Assembly (NCBI RefSeq): GCF_900444945.1
Contig: NZ_UFRM01000001.1
Coordinates: forward strand, 692,501 to 756,500
Direction: 5' to 3'
Length of the DNA stretch: 64,000 nucleotides
Source: Actinobacillus lignieresii
GTDB taxonomy: Bacteria; Pseudomonadota; Gammaproteobacteria; Enterobacterales; Pasteurellaceae
Each line of letters opens with the position of its first letter. Position 1 is the stretch's first letter. The position numbers and the translations under genes are program-made. Shown here one piece after another: positions 36,224 through 45,468 of the stretch. The notes under the pieces were generated by a model. It worked only from the letters and a program-made list of their open reading frames with translations. It ran no database searches and was not told the DNA's origin.

Positions 36224-38848
36224 ATGAAAACAACTTCAGAAATCAGACAATCTTTCTTGGATTTCTTCCACAGTAAAGGACATACCGTTGTACCGAGTAG
36301 CTCATTGGTACCTGAAAATGACCCTACCTTATTATTCACTAATGCCGGGATGAATCAATTTAAAGATGTTTTTCTCGGCTTAGAAAAACGTCCTTATACT
36401 CGTGCGACCACCGCACAACGTTGCGTGCGTGCCGGCGGTAAACATAATGATTTAGAAAACGTAGGCTATACCGCGCGCCACCATACATTTTTTGAAATGA
36501 TGGGTAATTTCAGTTTCGGTGATTACTTCAAACATGATGCGATTCAATTCGGTTGGGAATATTTAACTTCTCCGCAATGGCTTGGTCTGCCGAAAGAAAA
36601 ATTATATGTAACCGTTTATGAGACGGACGATGAAGCTTATGACATTTGGAATAAAATCATAGGTGTTCCGACCGATCATATTATTCGTATCGGTGATAAC
36701 AAAGGTGCGCCGTATGCTTCGGATAACTTCTGGGCAATGGGTGACACCGGTCCGTGCGGTCCTTGTACCGAAATCTTCTATGATCACGGCGAAACTTTCT
36801 GGGGAGGTTTACCGGGTAGTCCGGAAGAAGACGGCGATCGTTATATCGAAGTATGGAATATCGTATTTATGCAATTTAACCGTCTGGCAGACGGTACCAT
36901 GGAAAAATTACCGAAACCGTCCGTAGATACGGGGATGGGTTTAGAGCGTATGACCGCTGTAATGCAACACGTGAACTCAAACTATGAAACGGATATTTTC
37001 CAAACGCTCATCAAGGAAGTTGCCGGTTTATTGAATGTAAGCGATTTAGATAATAAATCGTTACGTGTAGTGGCGGACCATATCCGTGCGTGTTCGTATT
37101 TAATTGCGGATGGCGTAGTTCCGTCAAATGAAGGTCGTGGCTATGTGTTACGTCGTATTATCCGTCGTGCGGTTCGTCACGGTAACCTTTTAGGTGCAAA
37201 AGAAGCGTTCTTCTATAAATTAGTACCGACACTTGCAACCGTAATGGGTCATGCCGGCGAAGTTTTAACGCAAAAACAAGCGCATATTCAAAAAACATTA
37301 AAAGCGGAAGAAGAACAATTTGCGCGCACGCTTGAGCGTGGTTTGGCATTATTAGAAGATGCGCTAACAAAAGTTGAAAACAATACGCTTTCGGGCGAAG
37401 TGGCATTTAAACTTTACGATACTTACGGCTTCCCGTTAGATTTAACTGCCGACGTATGCCGTGAACGTGAGATCACCATTGATGAAGCAGGTTTTGAAGC
37501 GGAAATGACCGCTCAACGCGAGCGTGCGAAAGCAAGTAGCAATTTCGGTGCCGACTACAACAATGTGATTAAAGTGGAAGGTCAAACCGATTTTATCGGC
37601 TATGATAATCTAGAAGCTCAAGCGACTATCGTCGGTTTATTTAGTAACGGTAAAGCGGTTGATACGATTCAATCCGGCGAGTCAGCGGTGATTATCCTAG
37701 ACCAAACGCCATTTTATGCCGAAATGGGCGGACAAGTAGGGGACAGCGGTCTAATTTCAACGGAAATTTGCAATTTTGCAGTAAATGATACGCAAAAATA
37801 CGGTCAAGTATTCGGACATATCGGTCAATTAACATCGGGTAGTTTATCAATCGGTGATAAAGTTACTGCAAGTGTTGAGCGTAGTCGTCGTGTAGCTATT
37901 ACGGCAAACCACAGCGCAACTCACTTATTACATTCCGCATTAAGAGAAGTATTAGGTGATCATGTAGCGCAAAAAGGTTCGTTGGTTTCCGAGAATATTT
38001 TGCGTTTTGACTTCTCACAGCCGGAAGCAATTAGTAAATCTCAACTAGAAGAAATCGAACGTATTGTAAACCGTAAAATTCGTGAAAATATTCAGGTAAC
38101 GATTGAAACCATGGATATTGAATCGGCGAAGAAAAAAGGTGCAATGGCATTATTCGGCGAAAAATACGGTGATGTTGTTCGCGTTGTCGGTATGACGGAA
38201 TTTTCTATTGAGCTTTGCGGTGGTACTCATGTACAAAGAACCGGCGATATCGGCTTATTTAAACTGGTATCCGAAGGTGCGGTTGCCGCAGGAATCCGTC
38301 GTGTTGAAGCGGTAACTGCGGAAACGGCAATCGAATGGTTACACAATCAGCAAAAAGTATTGCAACAAAGTGCGGAATTCTTAAAAGCGGACAGTAATTC
38401 ATTAGTTGAAAAAATTCAACAATTGCAAGATAAGGCAAAACGCACGGAAAAAGAACTGCAGCAGCTTAAAGATAAACTTGCCGCACAGGCGGGTTCGGAA
38501 TTAGTGAAACAAGCTAACAAGATTAACGGTGTTAATGTTGTAGTGCAAAAACTTGAAAATGTAGAAGTTAAATCGTTACGTACTATGGTTGATGATTTAA
38601 AAAATCAACTTGAAAGCGCCATTGTCGTGTTCGGTACGGTAGCGGACGATAAAGTTAATTTAATTGTCGGTGTAACGAAAGATTTATCAAGTAAAGTGAA
38701 TGCGGGTGAATTAGTCGGCGCTATGGCGCAACAAGTCGGTGGTAAAGGCGGCGGTCGAGCGGATATGGCAATGGCAGGCGGTTCTGAACCTCAAAACTTA
38801 GATGACGCACTCAAATTTGCGGAAGAATGGATTCAGGCAAAACTTTAA
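36224..38848 (+). CDS. alaS: Alanyl-tRNA synthetase
   Basis: AlaS charges tRNA-Ala. The 874-aa protein is the full three-part enzyme: the class II catalytic domain ([14 protein letters not shown] near residue 38, [16 protein letters not shown] near residue 66), the editing domain with the zinc-type motifs [11 protein letters not shown] near residue 564 and ELCGGTHV near residue 664, and the C-terminal C-Ala oligomerisation part ending [15 protein letters not shown]. Followed closely by csrA, the usual order in gamma-proteobacteria. Confidence 0.97.
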   Translation: MKTTSEIRQSFLDFFHSKGHTVVPSSSLVPENDPTLLFTNAGMNQFKDVFLGLEKRPYTRATTAQRCVRAGGKHNDLENVGYTARHHTFFEMMGNFSFGDYFKHDAIQFGWEYLTSPQWLGLPKEKLYVTVYETDDEAYDIWNKIIGVPTDHIIRIGDNKGAPYASDNFWAMGDTGPCGPCTEIFYDHGETFWGGLPGSPEEDGDRYIEVWNIVFMQFNRLADGTMEKLPKPSVDTGMGLERMTAVMQHVNSNYETDIFQTLIKEVAGLLNVSDLDNKSLRVVADHIRACSYLIADGVVPSNEGRGYVLRRIIRRAVRHGNLLGAKEAFFYKLVPTLATVMGHAGEVLTQKQAHIQKTLKAEEEQFARTLERGLALLEDALTKVENNTLSGEVAFKLYDTYGFPLDLTADVCREREITIDEAGFEAEMTAQRERAKASSNFGADYNNVIKVEGQTDFIGYDNLEAQATIVGLFSNGKAVDTIQSGESAVIILDQTPFYAEMGGQVGDSGLISTEICNFAVNDTQKYGQVFGHIGQLTSGSLSIGDKVTASVERSRRVAITANHSATHLLHSALREVLGDHVAQKGSLVSENILRFDFSQPEAISKSQLEEIERIVNRKIRENIQVTIETMDIESAKKKGAMALFGEKYGDVVRVVGMTEFSIELCGGTHVQRTGDIGLFKLVSEGAVAAGIRRVEAVTAETAIEWLHNQQKVLQQSAEFLKADSNSLVEKIQQLQDKAKRTEKELQQLKDKLAAQAGSELVKQANKINGVNVVVQKLENVEVKSLRTMVDDLKNQLESAIVVFGTVADDKVNLIVGVTKDLSSKVNAGELVGAMAQQVGGKGGGRADMAMAGGSEPQNLDDALKFAEEWIQAKL

Positions 38849-38926
38849 TTAAATTATTAGGCAAGATCTACGGATTGATCTTGCCGTAAGTTCTAAATTT
38901 TTAGAGCTTTTGACTCGGGAGGCTAC

Positions 38927-39121
38927 ATGCTTATACTCACTCGTAAAATTGGGGAAAGTTTACTAATAGGAGATAATGTTGAGATTACCGTTCTCAGCGT
39001 TCGAGGCAATCAAGTTAAATTAGGTGTAAATGCGCCGAAAGAAGTTTCTGTTCATCGAGAAGAAATTTATCAAAGAATCAAAGCATTAGCGGATGATGTC
39101 GCTAGTGACACGCAACAGTAA
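38927..39121 (+). CDS. csrA: Carbon storage regulator CsrA
   Basis: CsrA is a small RNA-binding protein that controls translation and stability of mRNAs with GGA motifs. The 64-aa protein begins [16 protein letters not shown] and contains [27 protein letters not shown]; the two arginine-rich edges used for RNA contact (near positions 6 and 44) are present. GGGAGG lies seven bases before the ATG. It lies between alaS and manB. Confidence 0.97.
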
Positions 39122-39155
39122 ATATTTTTATCACTAACAGAGTAAGGACGAATCT

Positions 39156-40514
39156 ATGAGTAAACTCACTTGTTTTAAAGCCTATGACATTCGCGGTCAA
39201 TTAGGCACAGAATTGAATACGGATATTGCATACCGTATCGGGCGTGCTTTTGGGCAATACCTCAAACCGAAAAGTATTGTTGTCGGTGGGGATGTTCGTT
39301 TAACAAGTAACGAATTAAAAAGTGCGGTGACTAACGGCTTGTTAGATTCGGGAGTGAACGTCATTGATTTAGGCCTTACCGGTACGGAAGAAGTTTATTT
39401 CGCCACATCGTTCCTTAAAACCGACGGCGGTATTCAAGTAACGGCAAGCCATAACCCGATGGATTATAACGGGATGAAATTAGTCAGAGAAGGTTCTCGT
39501 CCGATTAGTGCCGATACGGGCTTAGCCGATATCCAACGCCTAGCCGAAGAGAATAATTTTCCACCGGTTACGCAAAGAGGGACTTACACGCAAAAAAGCG
39601 TTCAGGGCGAATATGTAGAACACTTACTCTCTTATATTGACTTAGATAAACTTACCCCGAAAAAACTAGTAATTAACTCGGGTAATGGTGCGGCAGGTCA
39701 TATCATTGATGCGATTGAAGCACAATTTAAAGCGCGTAACGTGCCGGTAGAATTTGTTAAAGTACATAATAATCCGGACGGCAATTTCCCTAACGGTATT
39801 CCTAACCCGATTCTGCATGAAAACCGTGAGGATTCAATTAAAGCCGTATTAGCGAATCATGCGGATGCGGGGATTGCATTCGACGGCGATTTCGACCGTT
39901 GCTTCTTCTTTGATGAAAAAGGCGGGTTTATCGAAGGTTACTATGTAGTAGGCTTATTATCTCAAGCATTCTTAGCGAAAAATAAAGGTGCTAAGATTAT
40001 TTATGATCCGCGTTTAATTTGGAATACGGAAGAATTAGTATCGGAAGCGGGTGGCGAAGCGGTGATGTCAAAATCGGGTCACTCGTTTATTAAAGAGAAA
40101 ATGCGCGCAGTAGATGCGATTTATGGTGGTGAAATGTCTGCTCACCATTATTTCCGTGATTTCTTCTACTGTGATAGCGGTATGATTCCATGGTTATTAA
40201 CGTTAGAACTATTATGTACGACAGGTAAACCGTTAAGCGAATTAGTCGGTGCTCGTTTGGATAAATTCCCGTCACCGGGTGAAATTAACAGTAAATTAAC
40301 CGATGCTAAAGCGGCTATTGAACGTGTTAAAGAAGCGTATAAAGACGGAAAAGTCGAAACTTTAGACGGTATCAGCGTTGAATTTGAAAACTGGCGTTTC
40401 AACTTACGCAGTTCAAATACCGAACCTGTTGTACGTTTAAATTTAGAAACTCGCGGCGATAAAGTATTAATGCAAGAGAAAACTGATGAAATCCTTGCAT
40501 TACTTCGTCAGTAA
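39156..40514 (+). CDS. manB: Phosphomannomutase (ManB/CpsG type)
   Basis: A 452-aa alpha-D-phosphohexomutase converting mannose-6-phosphate to mannose-1-phosphate, feeding GDP-mannose and surface-sugar synthesis. The active-site serine is in [14 protein letters not shown] near residue 97, the magnesium loop is [10 protein letters not shown] near residue 245, the sugar-recognition loop is [10 protein letters not shown] near residue 324, and the phosphate-binding [11 protein letters not shown] is near residue 415. It is closest to E. coli CpsG, but phosphoglucomutase activity is also possible. Confidence 0.88.
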   Translation: MSKLTCFKAYDIRGQLGTELNTDIAYRIGRAFGQYLKPKSIVVGGDVRLTSNELKSAVTNGLLDSGVNVIDLGLTGTEEVYFATSFLKTDGGIQVTASHNPMDYNGMKLVREGSRPISADTGLADIQRLAEENNFPPVTQRGTYTQKSVQGEYVEHLLSYIDLDKLTPKKLVINSGNGAAGHIIDAIEAQFKARNVPVEFVKVHNNPDGNFPNGIPNPILHENREDSIKAVLANHADAGIAFDGDFDRCFFFDEKGGFIEGYYVVGLLSQAFLAKNKGAKIIYDPRLIWNTEELVSEAGGEAVMSKSGHSFIKEKMRAVDAIYGGEMSAHHYFRDFFYCDSGMIPWLLTLELLCTTGKPLSELVGARLDKFPSPGEINSKLTDAKAAIERVKEAYKDGKVETLDGISVEFENWRFNLRSSNTEPVVRLNLETRGDKVLMQEKTDEILALLRQ

Positions 40515-40534
40515 CGAGTAAAATTTAGATGAAA

Positions 40535-40563
40535 TTAGACCGCTTGCTTATACGAGCGGTCTT
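40535..40563 (+). terminator. manB terminator with uptake core
   Basis: AGACCGCT-TGCTTATACG-AGCGGTCT is followed by TT and lies just after manB; the left arm is a partial uptake sequence. Confidence 0.6.
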
Positions 40564-40626
40564 TATTATGAGATACGATATCGTATTTGATTTAAACGGT
40601 GCTATGCACCTTATAAGGATTATGTA

Positions 40627-41514
40627 ATGAAAGTAATTATTCCGGTAGCGGGTTTAGGGACGCGAATGCTTCCTGCAACCAAGGCAATTCCAAAAGAAAT
40701 GCTGACGATTGCGGATAAACCGCTTATTCAATATATCGTGAACGAATGTGTAGCGGCTGGTATTAAAGAGATCGTATTAGTGACTCATTCTTCAAAAAAT
40801 GCTATCGAAAACCATTTTGATACGTCTTTTGAACTTGAAACTATGTTGGAAAAACGCGTTAAACGCCAATTATTAGAAGAAGTGCGCTCAATTGTGCCAA
40901 AAGACGTTACATTAATGCATGTACGTCAAGGTCAAGCTAAAGGTTTAGGTCATGCGGTATTATGCGGTAGAGCGGTAGTCGGTAACGAACCTTTTGCAGT
41001 CGTATTACCGGATGTAATTTTAGCCGATTTTACTGCGAATCAAAAAACGGAAAACCTTGCGGCGATGATCAAACGTTTCAACGAAACACAACATAGCCAA
41101 ATTATGGTTGCACCGGTACCGAGAGAAGATGTAAGTAGCTATGGCGTAGCGGATTGTGCAGGCGTGGAAATTCCTGCCGGCGAAACTGCAAAAATCGTGA
41201 AGATGGTTGAAAAACCGAGTGTAGAAGAAGCACCTTCTAATTTAGCGGTTGTCGGTCGTTACGTATTCTCTGCCGGCATTTGGGATTTATTAGAGAAAAC
41301 ACCGGTTGGTGTAGGCGATGAGATCCAATTAACCGATGCTATTGATATGTTAATTGAGCAAGAAACGGTAGAAGCATTTCATATGACAGGTCGTACTTTC
41401 GACTGCGGCGATAAATTAGGTTATATGCAGGCATTTACCGAATATAGTTTACGTCATGATAAGTTCGGCAATGACTTTAAAGAATTTATTAAAAAATTAG
41501 CTAAAACGTTATAA
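40627..41514 (+). CDS. galU: UTP-glucose-1-phosphate uridylyltransferase
   Basis: GalU forms UDP-glucose from glucose-1-phosphate and UTP for lipo-oligosaccharide and capsule sugars. The 295-aa protein has the nucleotide-binding motif [20 protein letters not shown] at residues 6-25, [13 protein letters not shown] near residue 100, and the VEKPS segment near residue 197. Next to manB it forms a small sugar-nucleotide group, though each has its own ribosome site and a terminator between. Confidence 0.95.
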   Translation: MKVIIPVAGLGTRMLPATKAIPKEMLTIADKPLIQYIVNECVAAGIKEIVLVTHSSKNAIENHFDTSFELETMLEKRVKRQLLEEVRSIVPKDVTLMHVRQGQAKGLGHAVLCGRAVVGNEPFAVVLPDVILADFTANQKTENLAAMIKRFNETQHSQIMVAPVPREDVSSYGVADCAGVEIPAGETAKIVKMVEKPSVEEAPSNLAVVGRYVFSAGIWDLLEKTPVGVGDEIQLTDAIDMLIEQETVEAFHMTGRTFDCGDKLGYMQAFTEYSLRHDKFGNDFKEFIKKLAKTL

Positions 41515-41526
41515 CCAAGAATAACT

Positions 41527-41549
41527 AAGGACGCAATTAGCGTCCTTAT
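41527..41549. terminator. Terminator between galU and priC
   Basis: AAGGACGC-AATTA-GCGTCCTT is a short perfect stem between convergent genes, with A- and T-rich flanks; it runs up to the priC stop. Confidence 0.7.
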
Positions 41550-42058
41550 ATTTTAGATAGTTTTTCTTCCAACTCTTCAATAGCCTTTTGGCATTTCATC
41601 TTACGATATTCGGTTTCTTCAATTTGCAATTGCCAAGTGTTTTTTTCGGCTGCAGTATAGCTTTTTTCCAATAACCAACTGATTTTCTCATTCAATGCTC
41701 TTAACGCTTTACGATATTCATCTAATCGACGGGCAGGGGGGAGGGCGTGAATGTTTTTTGGGAATGAAAAAGACGTAGTAAATACTTCTCTAGCAGATAA
41801 ATCCGCTTTTTCAAGCATAAAAACGGCATGGTTTAACGCATCAAACTGGCGAAGAAGTTTGGTGGCATAGAAATCGGCGTAATCTTCCGTTGTTTGTTGA
41901 GAAAGCAACTGTGCCGTGTGTATTATCTCTTGTATAAAATCACTCACTTTTTTCTGATTTTGCGAAAAGAGATTTCCTTTCACGATCACTTCTTGCTCTA
42001 AAAAAGGAGAAAATACCGTTAATTTTTGTTGAATAACTTGAGGGAAGTCTGAAAACAT
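41546..42058 (-). CDS. priC: Primosomal replication protein PriC family
   Basis: PriC helps reload the replicative helicase at stalled forks. The 170-aa protein is all helical, with the family-like block LPPARRLDEYRKALRALNEK near residues 107-126 and a C-terminal coiled-coil of charged residues. The similarity is moderate overall. It is transcribed leftward from the same 470-base gap that serves the porin, and the CRP-like site there lies about 105 bases upstream. Confidence 0.75.
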   Translation of the reverse strand: MFSDFPQVIQQKLTVFSPFLEQEVIVKGNLFSQNQKKVSDFIQEIIHTAQLLSQQTTEDYADFYATKLLRQFDALNHAVFMLEKADLSAREVFTTSFSFPKNIHALPPARRLDEYRKALRALNEKISWLLEKSYTAAEKNTWQLQIEETEYRKMKCQKAIEELEEKLSKI

Positions 42059-42162
42059 AGTTAATTACATTGTGTTTTTCTATATTATAGAATGGTTCGG
42101 AACAATTGTAATGCGTTATTTATGTTTAAAAAAACAACTAAAAATTTACTTTTTTCCGGAAA

Positions 42163-42178
42163 TGTGATTTCAGTCACA
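42163..42178. promoter_or_regulatory. CRP-like site in the priC-porin gap
   Basis: TGTGATTTCAGTCACA has perfect half-sites and lies in the 22-base context AAATG...AAAA expected for a strong CRP site. It is about 365 bases upstream of the porin start and 105 bases upstream of priC. Distance alone favours priC, but the porin is the more usual CRP target. Confidence 0.65.
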
Positions 42179-42377
42179 AAAAAATGCTTTATGGGAAAAA
42201 GTTAATAAATATCAAGAATTTAAGATAAAGTCATTATAATTCAATATGTTACGAATTACCTAAAAATGGAGTATATAACCATTTTTTAAACGTTTATTGT
42301 TTTTTTAAATCAAAAAACAATGTAACCATTTGTTTTTATTATTGTTTTTGGTTTATTTCAAAGAGAGAGTTTACCTA

Positions 42378-42406
42378 TTGACATAGATAAATGATTTTGC
42401 CATTAT
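42378..42406 (+). promoter_or_regulatory. Porin promoter
   Basis: A perfect TTGACA (42378-42383) is followed 17 bases later by CATTAT (42401-42406). Transcription would start near 42413, giving a leader of about 115 bases before the porin ATG. Confidence 0.6.
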
Positions 42407-42420
42407 TCACTCGCAATCAG

Positions 42421-42492
42421 CATTTACTTAAACTTTCATAAGTAAATGTCAGTTTTGGAAAATTACTCTTACACCTTATCGAGAGTAATTTT
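42421..42492 (+). promoter_or_regulatory. Structured 5' leader of the porin mRNA
   Basis: Two hairpins occupy the leader: CATTTACTTA...TAAGTAAATG (about 42421-42448) and AAATTACTCT...AGAGTAATTT (about 42461-42492). The second ends roughly 35 bases before the start codon. Such stems commonly stabilise abundant porin mRNAs or bind small RNAs; which applies here cannot be told. Confidence 0.5.
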
Positions 42493-42527
42493 AAATAAAC
42501 TTAAAATTAAAAATTAAGGTGAACATT

Positions 42528-43604
42528 ATGAAAAAAACTCTAGTTGCATTAGCAGTAACGGCATTCGCAGCATCAGCTTCAGCTGTAACAGTGTATGACG
42601 CAGAAGGTACTAAAGTACAGGTTGATGGTTCTTTACGTTTAGTGCTTGAACAAGCAAGTTCAAAAACTAAATATGCAAACGGTAAAACAGTAAAAAATAA
42701 AAATGCGCATTCACAATTACGTAATGCTGGCTCACGTTTTGGTGTACGTGTAAATCATGACTTAGGTAATGATTTCTATGCATTAGGTCGTTTAGAAATT
42801 CGTTTTGATAAAAACAATTCAGATGACCAATTTGGTGATTTATACGCTAAACGTGCATATGTTGGTTTAGGTAGCAAACAGTATGGTGAAGTAACATTTG
42901 GTCGTCAATTAACAATTGCTGATGATTACGGTCAAACAGATGATTACGAATACGGTATCGTACCATCATATATCGCAACTTCAGGTAACCAAGTGATCCG
43001 TTATGACTATAAAGGTATTGAAGGTTTACAAATTGGTGCAAACTATAATTTCGCTGAAAAACGTAATGCGAGAGGTGAAGTTTTAGTAAATGAACTCAAA
43101 AATGCATATGGTTTAGGTGCGGTATATGAAACGCAATTAGGTGGTAACACATTTAATGTTGAAGGTGGTATCGGTCGTTCTAACTATGCAACAGGTACAA
43201 ACCACAAACATTACCAAGATGGTTATGAATTAGCATTAGGTTATGCTATTGGTGACTTTAAATTAGTTTCCGATTTCGGTTATAAATATGAGAAAAATGG
43301 TGCAGCGCGTACTAAAGCATTCTTTGTAGCTCCAGGCTTCCAATACCAAGTTATCCCTGCTTCACGTATCTATGGTAACTACCTATATGAACGTGCAGAA
43401 ACAACAGTAGATGAAAAAGATGCAGCAAAAGCGAAAAAACACGGTTTCTTATTAGGCGTAGATTATCAATTACATAAACAAGTTGTAGCATTTGTTGAAG
43501 GTAAATACGTTCAGTCAAAAGATTATATTGCAGGTAATGGTTATAAATACACTGGTAAAGAAATTGACAAAGCTATCGGTGTAGGTATGCGCGTATTCTG
43601 GTAA
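42528..43604 (+). CDS. OmpP2-type general porin
   Basis: A 358-aa outer-membrane trimeric porin. It has a Sec signal (MKKTLVALAVTAFAASASA), then VYDAEGTKVQVDGSLRLVLEQ, typical of Pasteurellaceae OmpP2-like porins, and alternating beta strands up to the C-terminal GVGMRVFW. The last residue is tryptophan rather than the more common phenylalanine, still suitable for the BAM signal. A GTG at 42519 is in frame, but AAGGTG sits six bases before the ATG at 42528. A terminator follows. Loop regions (for example RNARGEVLVNELKN near residue 180) are lysine-rich and likely surface exposed. Confidence 0.9.
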   Translation: MKKTLVALAVTAFAASASAVTVYDAEGTKVQVDGSLRLVLEQASSKTKYANGKTVKNKNAHSQLRNAGSRFGVRVNHDLGNDFYALGRLEIRFDKNNSDDQFGDLYAKRAYVGLGSKQYGEVTFGRQLTIADDYGQTDDYEYGIVPSYIATSGNQVIRYDYKGIEGLQIGANYNFAEKRNARGEVLVNELKNAYGLGAVYETQLGGNTFNVEGGIGRSNYATGTNHKHYQDGYELALGYAIGDFKLVSDFGYKYEKNGAARTKAFFVAPGFQYQVIPASRIYGNYLYERAETTVDEKDAAKAKKHGFLLGVDYQLHKQVVAFVEGKYVQSKDYIAGNGYKYTGKEIDKAIGVGMRVFW

Positions 43605-43636
43605 ATTTACCAAATGCTTAACTAAATAAGCTTTAA

Positions 43637-43668
43637 AAAACCCCAGTAGTAAAACTATTGGGGTTTTT
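43637..43668 (+). terminator. Porin terminator
   Basis: AAAACCCCAGTAG-TAAAA-CTATTGGGGTTTTT ends in a T tract about 35 bases after the stop. Confidence 0.85.
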
Positions 43669-43877
43669 GTTTTCTTAAAGTTCTAAATTATAAATATAGT
43701 GGTATAGGAACACGTACATTTGATTGAATTGTATAATTAAATTTATATTTAACATAATCTATCTTATGCGAAGTTTTATGAATTCATAATATGAGTTGTA
43801 TATATTACAAATAATTATCTATTTAATAGATTTATCTATAAATATAAAATAAATACTTATCTTAGTTTTGTTATATA

Positions 43878-43892
43878 TGATAAACTTTATCA
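43878..43892. promoter_or_regulatory. Palindrome upstream of nadV, possible operator
   Basis: TGATAAACTTTATCA is a perfect 15-base palindrome starting 43 bases before the nadV ATG, in a position where a repressor would overlap the promoter. The rest of the 316-base gap (43669-43877) is very AT-rich with no gene that I can see. Confidence 0.4.
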
Positions 43893-43920
43893 CGGCTTTA
43901 AAAAGATAAAGGTAGGTATT

Positions 43921-45399
43921 ATGTATAACTCACTAAACAAAACTTTTCGTGCTAGTGCCATTCCGTCCTTATTATGCGACTTTTATAAAACGTCACATCG
44001 TATGATGTATCCTGAAAATACTCAAATTATTTATAGCACTTTTACGCCTCGCAGCAATCAACAAGCACCTTATCTGACTCGTGTAATTTCCTTTGGATTT
44101 CAAGCATTTATTATCAAATATTTAATCCATTATTTTAATGATAATTTTTTTAACCGTTCGCAATCCGACGTTGTATCAGAATATTCGCAATTTATTGCAC
44201 AAACGCTACAAATGGTCGATAAAGGCGAACACATTGCTCAATTACATCAATTAGGCTATTTACCTATTCGTATCAAAGCTATTCCGGAAGGACAAGCGGT
44301 TGCGGTTAAAGTACCGATGATGACTATTGAAAATACCCATCCGGATTTCTTTTGGCTCACAAATTATTTGGAAACCCTGATCAATGTTTGTTTATGGCAA
44401 CCGATTACGTCCGCCTCAATTGCATTTGCTTATCGCTCTGCTCTCATTCGATTTGCAGAAAAGACTTGTGATAATTATGATCATATTCTATTCCAATCTC
44501 ATGACTTTTCAATGCGAGGAATGAGTTCTTTAGAATCGGCAGAAATGTCCGGTGCGGGTCATTTAACTTGTTTTTTAGGCACGGATACGATTCCGGCGAT
44601 TTCATTTATAAATAGTTACTACGGTTCACAACATTTGATTGGTACGTCTATTCCTGCCTCAGAACATTCGGTGATGAGTGCGCACGGTGTAGATGAATTA
44701 CTGACCTTTCGTTATTTAATGAAACAATTTCCGGATAATATGCTCTCGATTGTTTCGGATACGACCGATTTTTGGCATAACATCAGCGTGAATTTGCCAT
44801 TACTGAAAGATGAAATCATGGCTCGCCCTATGTATGCTCGAGTGGTTATACGTCCGGATAGCGGTGATTTTTTTGCAATTATTTGCGGAAATCCGACCGC
44901 TTGTGATGAGCATGAACGCAAGGGGCTTATTGAATGTTTATGGGATATATTTAGTGGGACAGTGAATGCTAAAGGCTATAAAGTGTTAGATCCGCATATC
45001 GGTGCAATTTATGGCGATGGCGTGACTTACGATAAAATGCTGTCTATTTTAGAAGGACTCGAACGAAAAGGATTCGCATCCAGTAATATCGTATTCGGTG
45101 TGGGTGCGCAGACTTACCAACGCAATACGCGAGATACGCTCGGTTTTGCCGTAAAAGCAACCTCGATTACGATTAATGGAGTTGAAAAAGCGATTTTTAA
45201 AAATCCGAAAACGGATGACGGGTTGAAGAAATCGCAAAAAGGTCGGGTAAAAGTTCTTTCATCCGAACATTATATTGACGGATTAACTTCACAAGATGAT
45301 TTTTCTGATGATTTACTCGAGCTGGTTTTTGAGAATGGCAAATTAATGAAACGTATTAGTTTCGATCAAATTAGAGCGACTATTAATATGCAAATATAA
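43921..45399 (+). CDS. nadV: Nicotinamide phosphoribosyltransferase NadV
   Basis: NadV joins nicotinamide and PRPP to form NMN, allowing NAD synthesis from nicotinamide. The 492-aa protein resembles animal NAMPT and bacterial NadV: DFYKTSHRMMYPENT at residues 21-35, the substrate-site block DFSMRGMSSLESAEMSGAGH near residue 198, LGTDTIPAI, SDTTDFWH near residue 278, VVIRPDSGDFFA near residue 303 and YGDGVTYD near residue 363. Among Pasteurellaceae, nadV is the gene that gives independence from V-factor (NAD). It carries one complete uptake core (44895-44904), so it looks long resident rather than newly arrived. Confidence 0.93.
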   Translation: MYNSLNKTFRASAIPSLLCDFYKTSHRMMYPENTQIIYSTFTPRSNQQAPYLTRVISFGFQAFIIKYLIHYFNDNFFNRSQSDVVSEYSQFIAQTLQMVDKGEHIAQLHQLGYLPIRIKAIPEGQAVAVKVPMMTIENTHPDFFWLTNYLETLINVCLWQPITSASIAFAYRSALIRFAEKTCDNYDHILFQSHDFSMRGMSSLESAEMSGAGHLTCFLGTDTIPAISFINSYYGSQHLIGTSIPASEHSVMSAHGVDELLTFRYLMKQFPDNMLSIVSDTTDFWHNISVNLPLLKDEIMARPMYARVVIRPDSGDFFAIICGNPTACDEHERKGLIECLWDIFSGTVNAKGYKVLDPHIGAIYGDGVTYDKMLSILEGLERKGFASSNIVFGVGAQTYQRNTRDTLGFAVKATSITINGVEKAIFKNPKTDDGLKKSQKGRVKVLSSEHYIDGLTSQDDFSDDLLELVFENGKLMKRISFDQIRATINMQI

Positions 45400-45405
45400 C
45401 ACCAA

Positions 45406-45446
45406 GGAATACTCGGATGGGTCTAGATAAAACTTCCGAGTATTCC
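45406..45446. terminator. Hairpin between nadV and cpdB
   Basis: GGAATACTCGGA and TCCGAGTATTCC are exact 12-base complements in the 69-base gap between convergent genes. It lacks a clear T tract. Confidence 0.5.
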
Positions 45447-45468
45447 GTAATGATTAAAATAACGCAAA

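Noticed and set aside
41527..41549. Attenuator for priC
   Set aside because: The hairpin lies at the 3' end of priC and galU between convergent genes, so it is an ordinary terminator.
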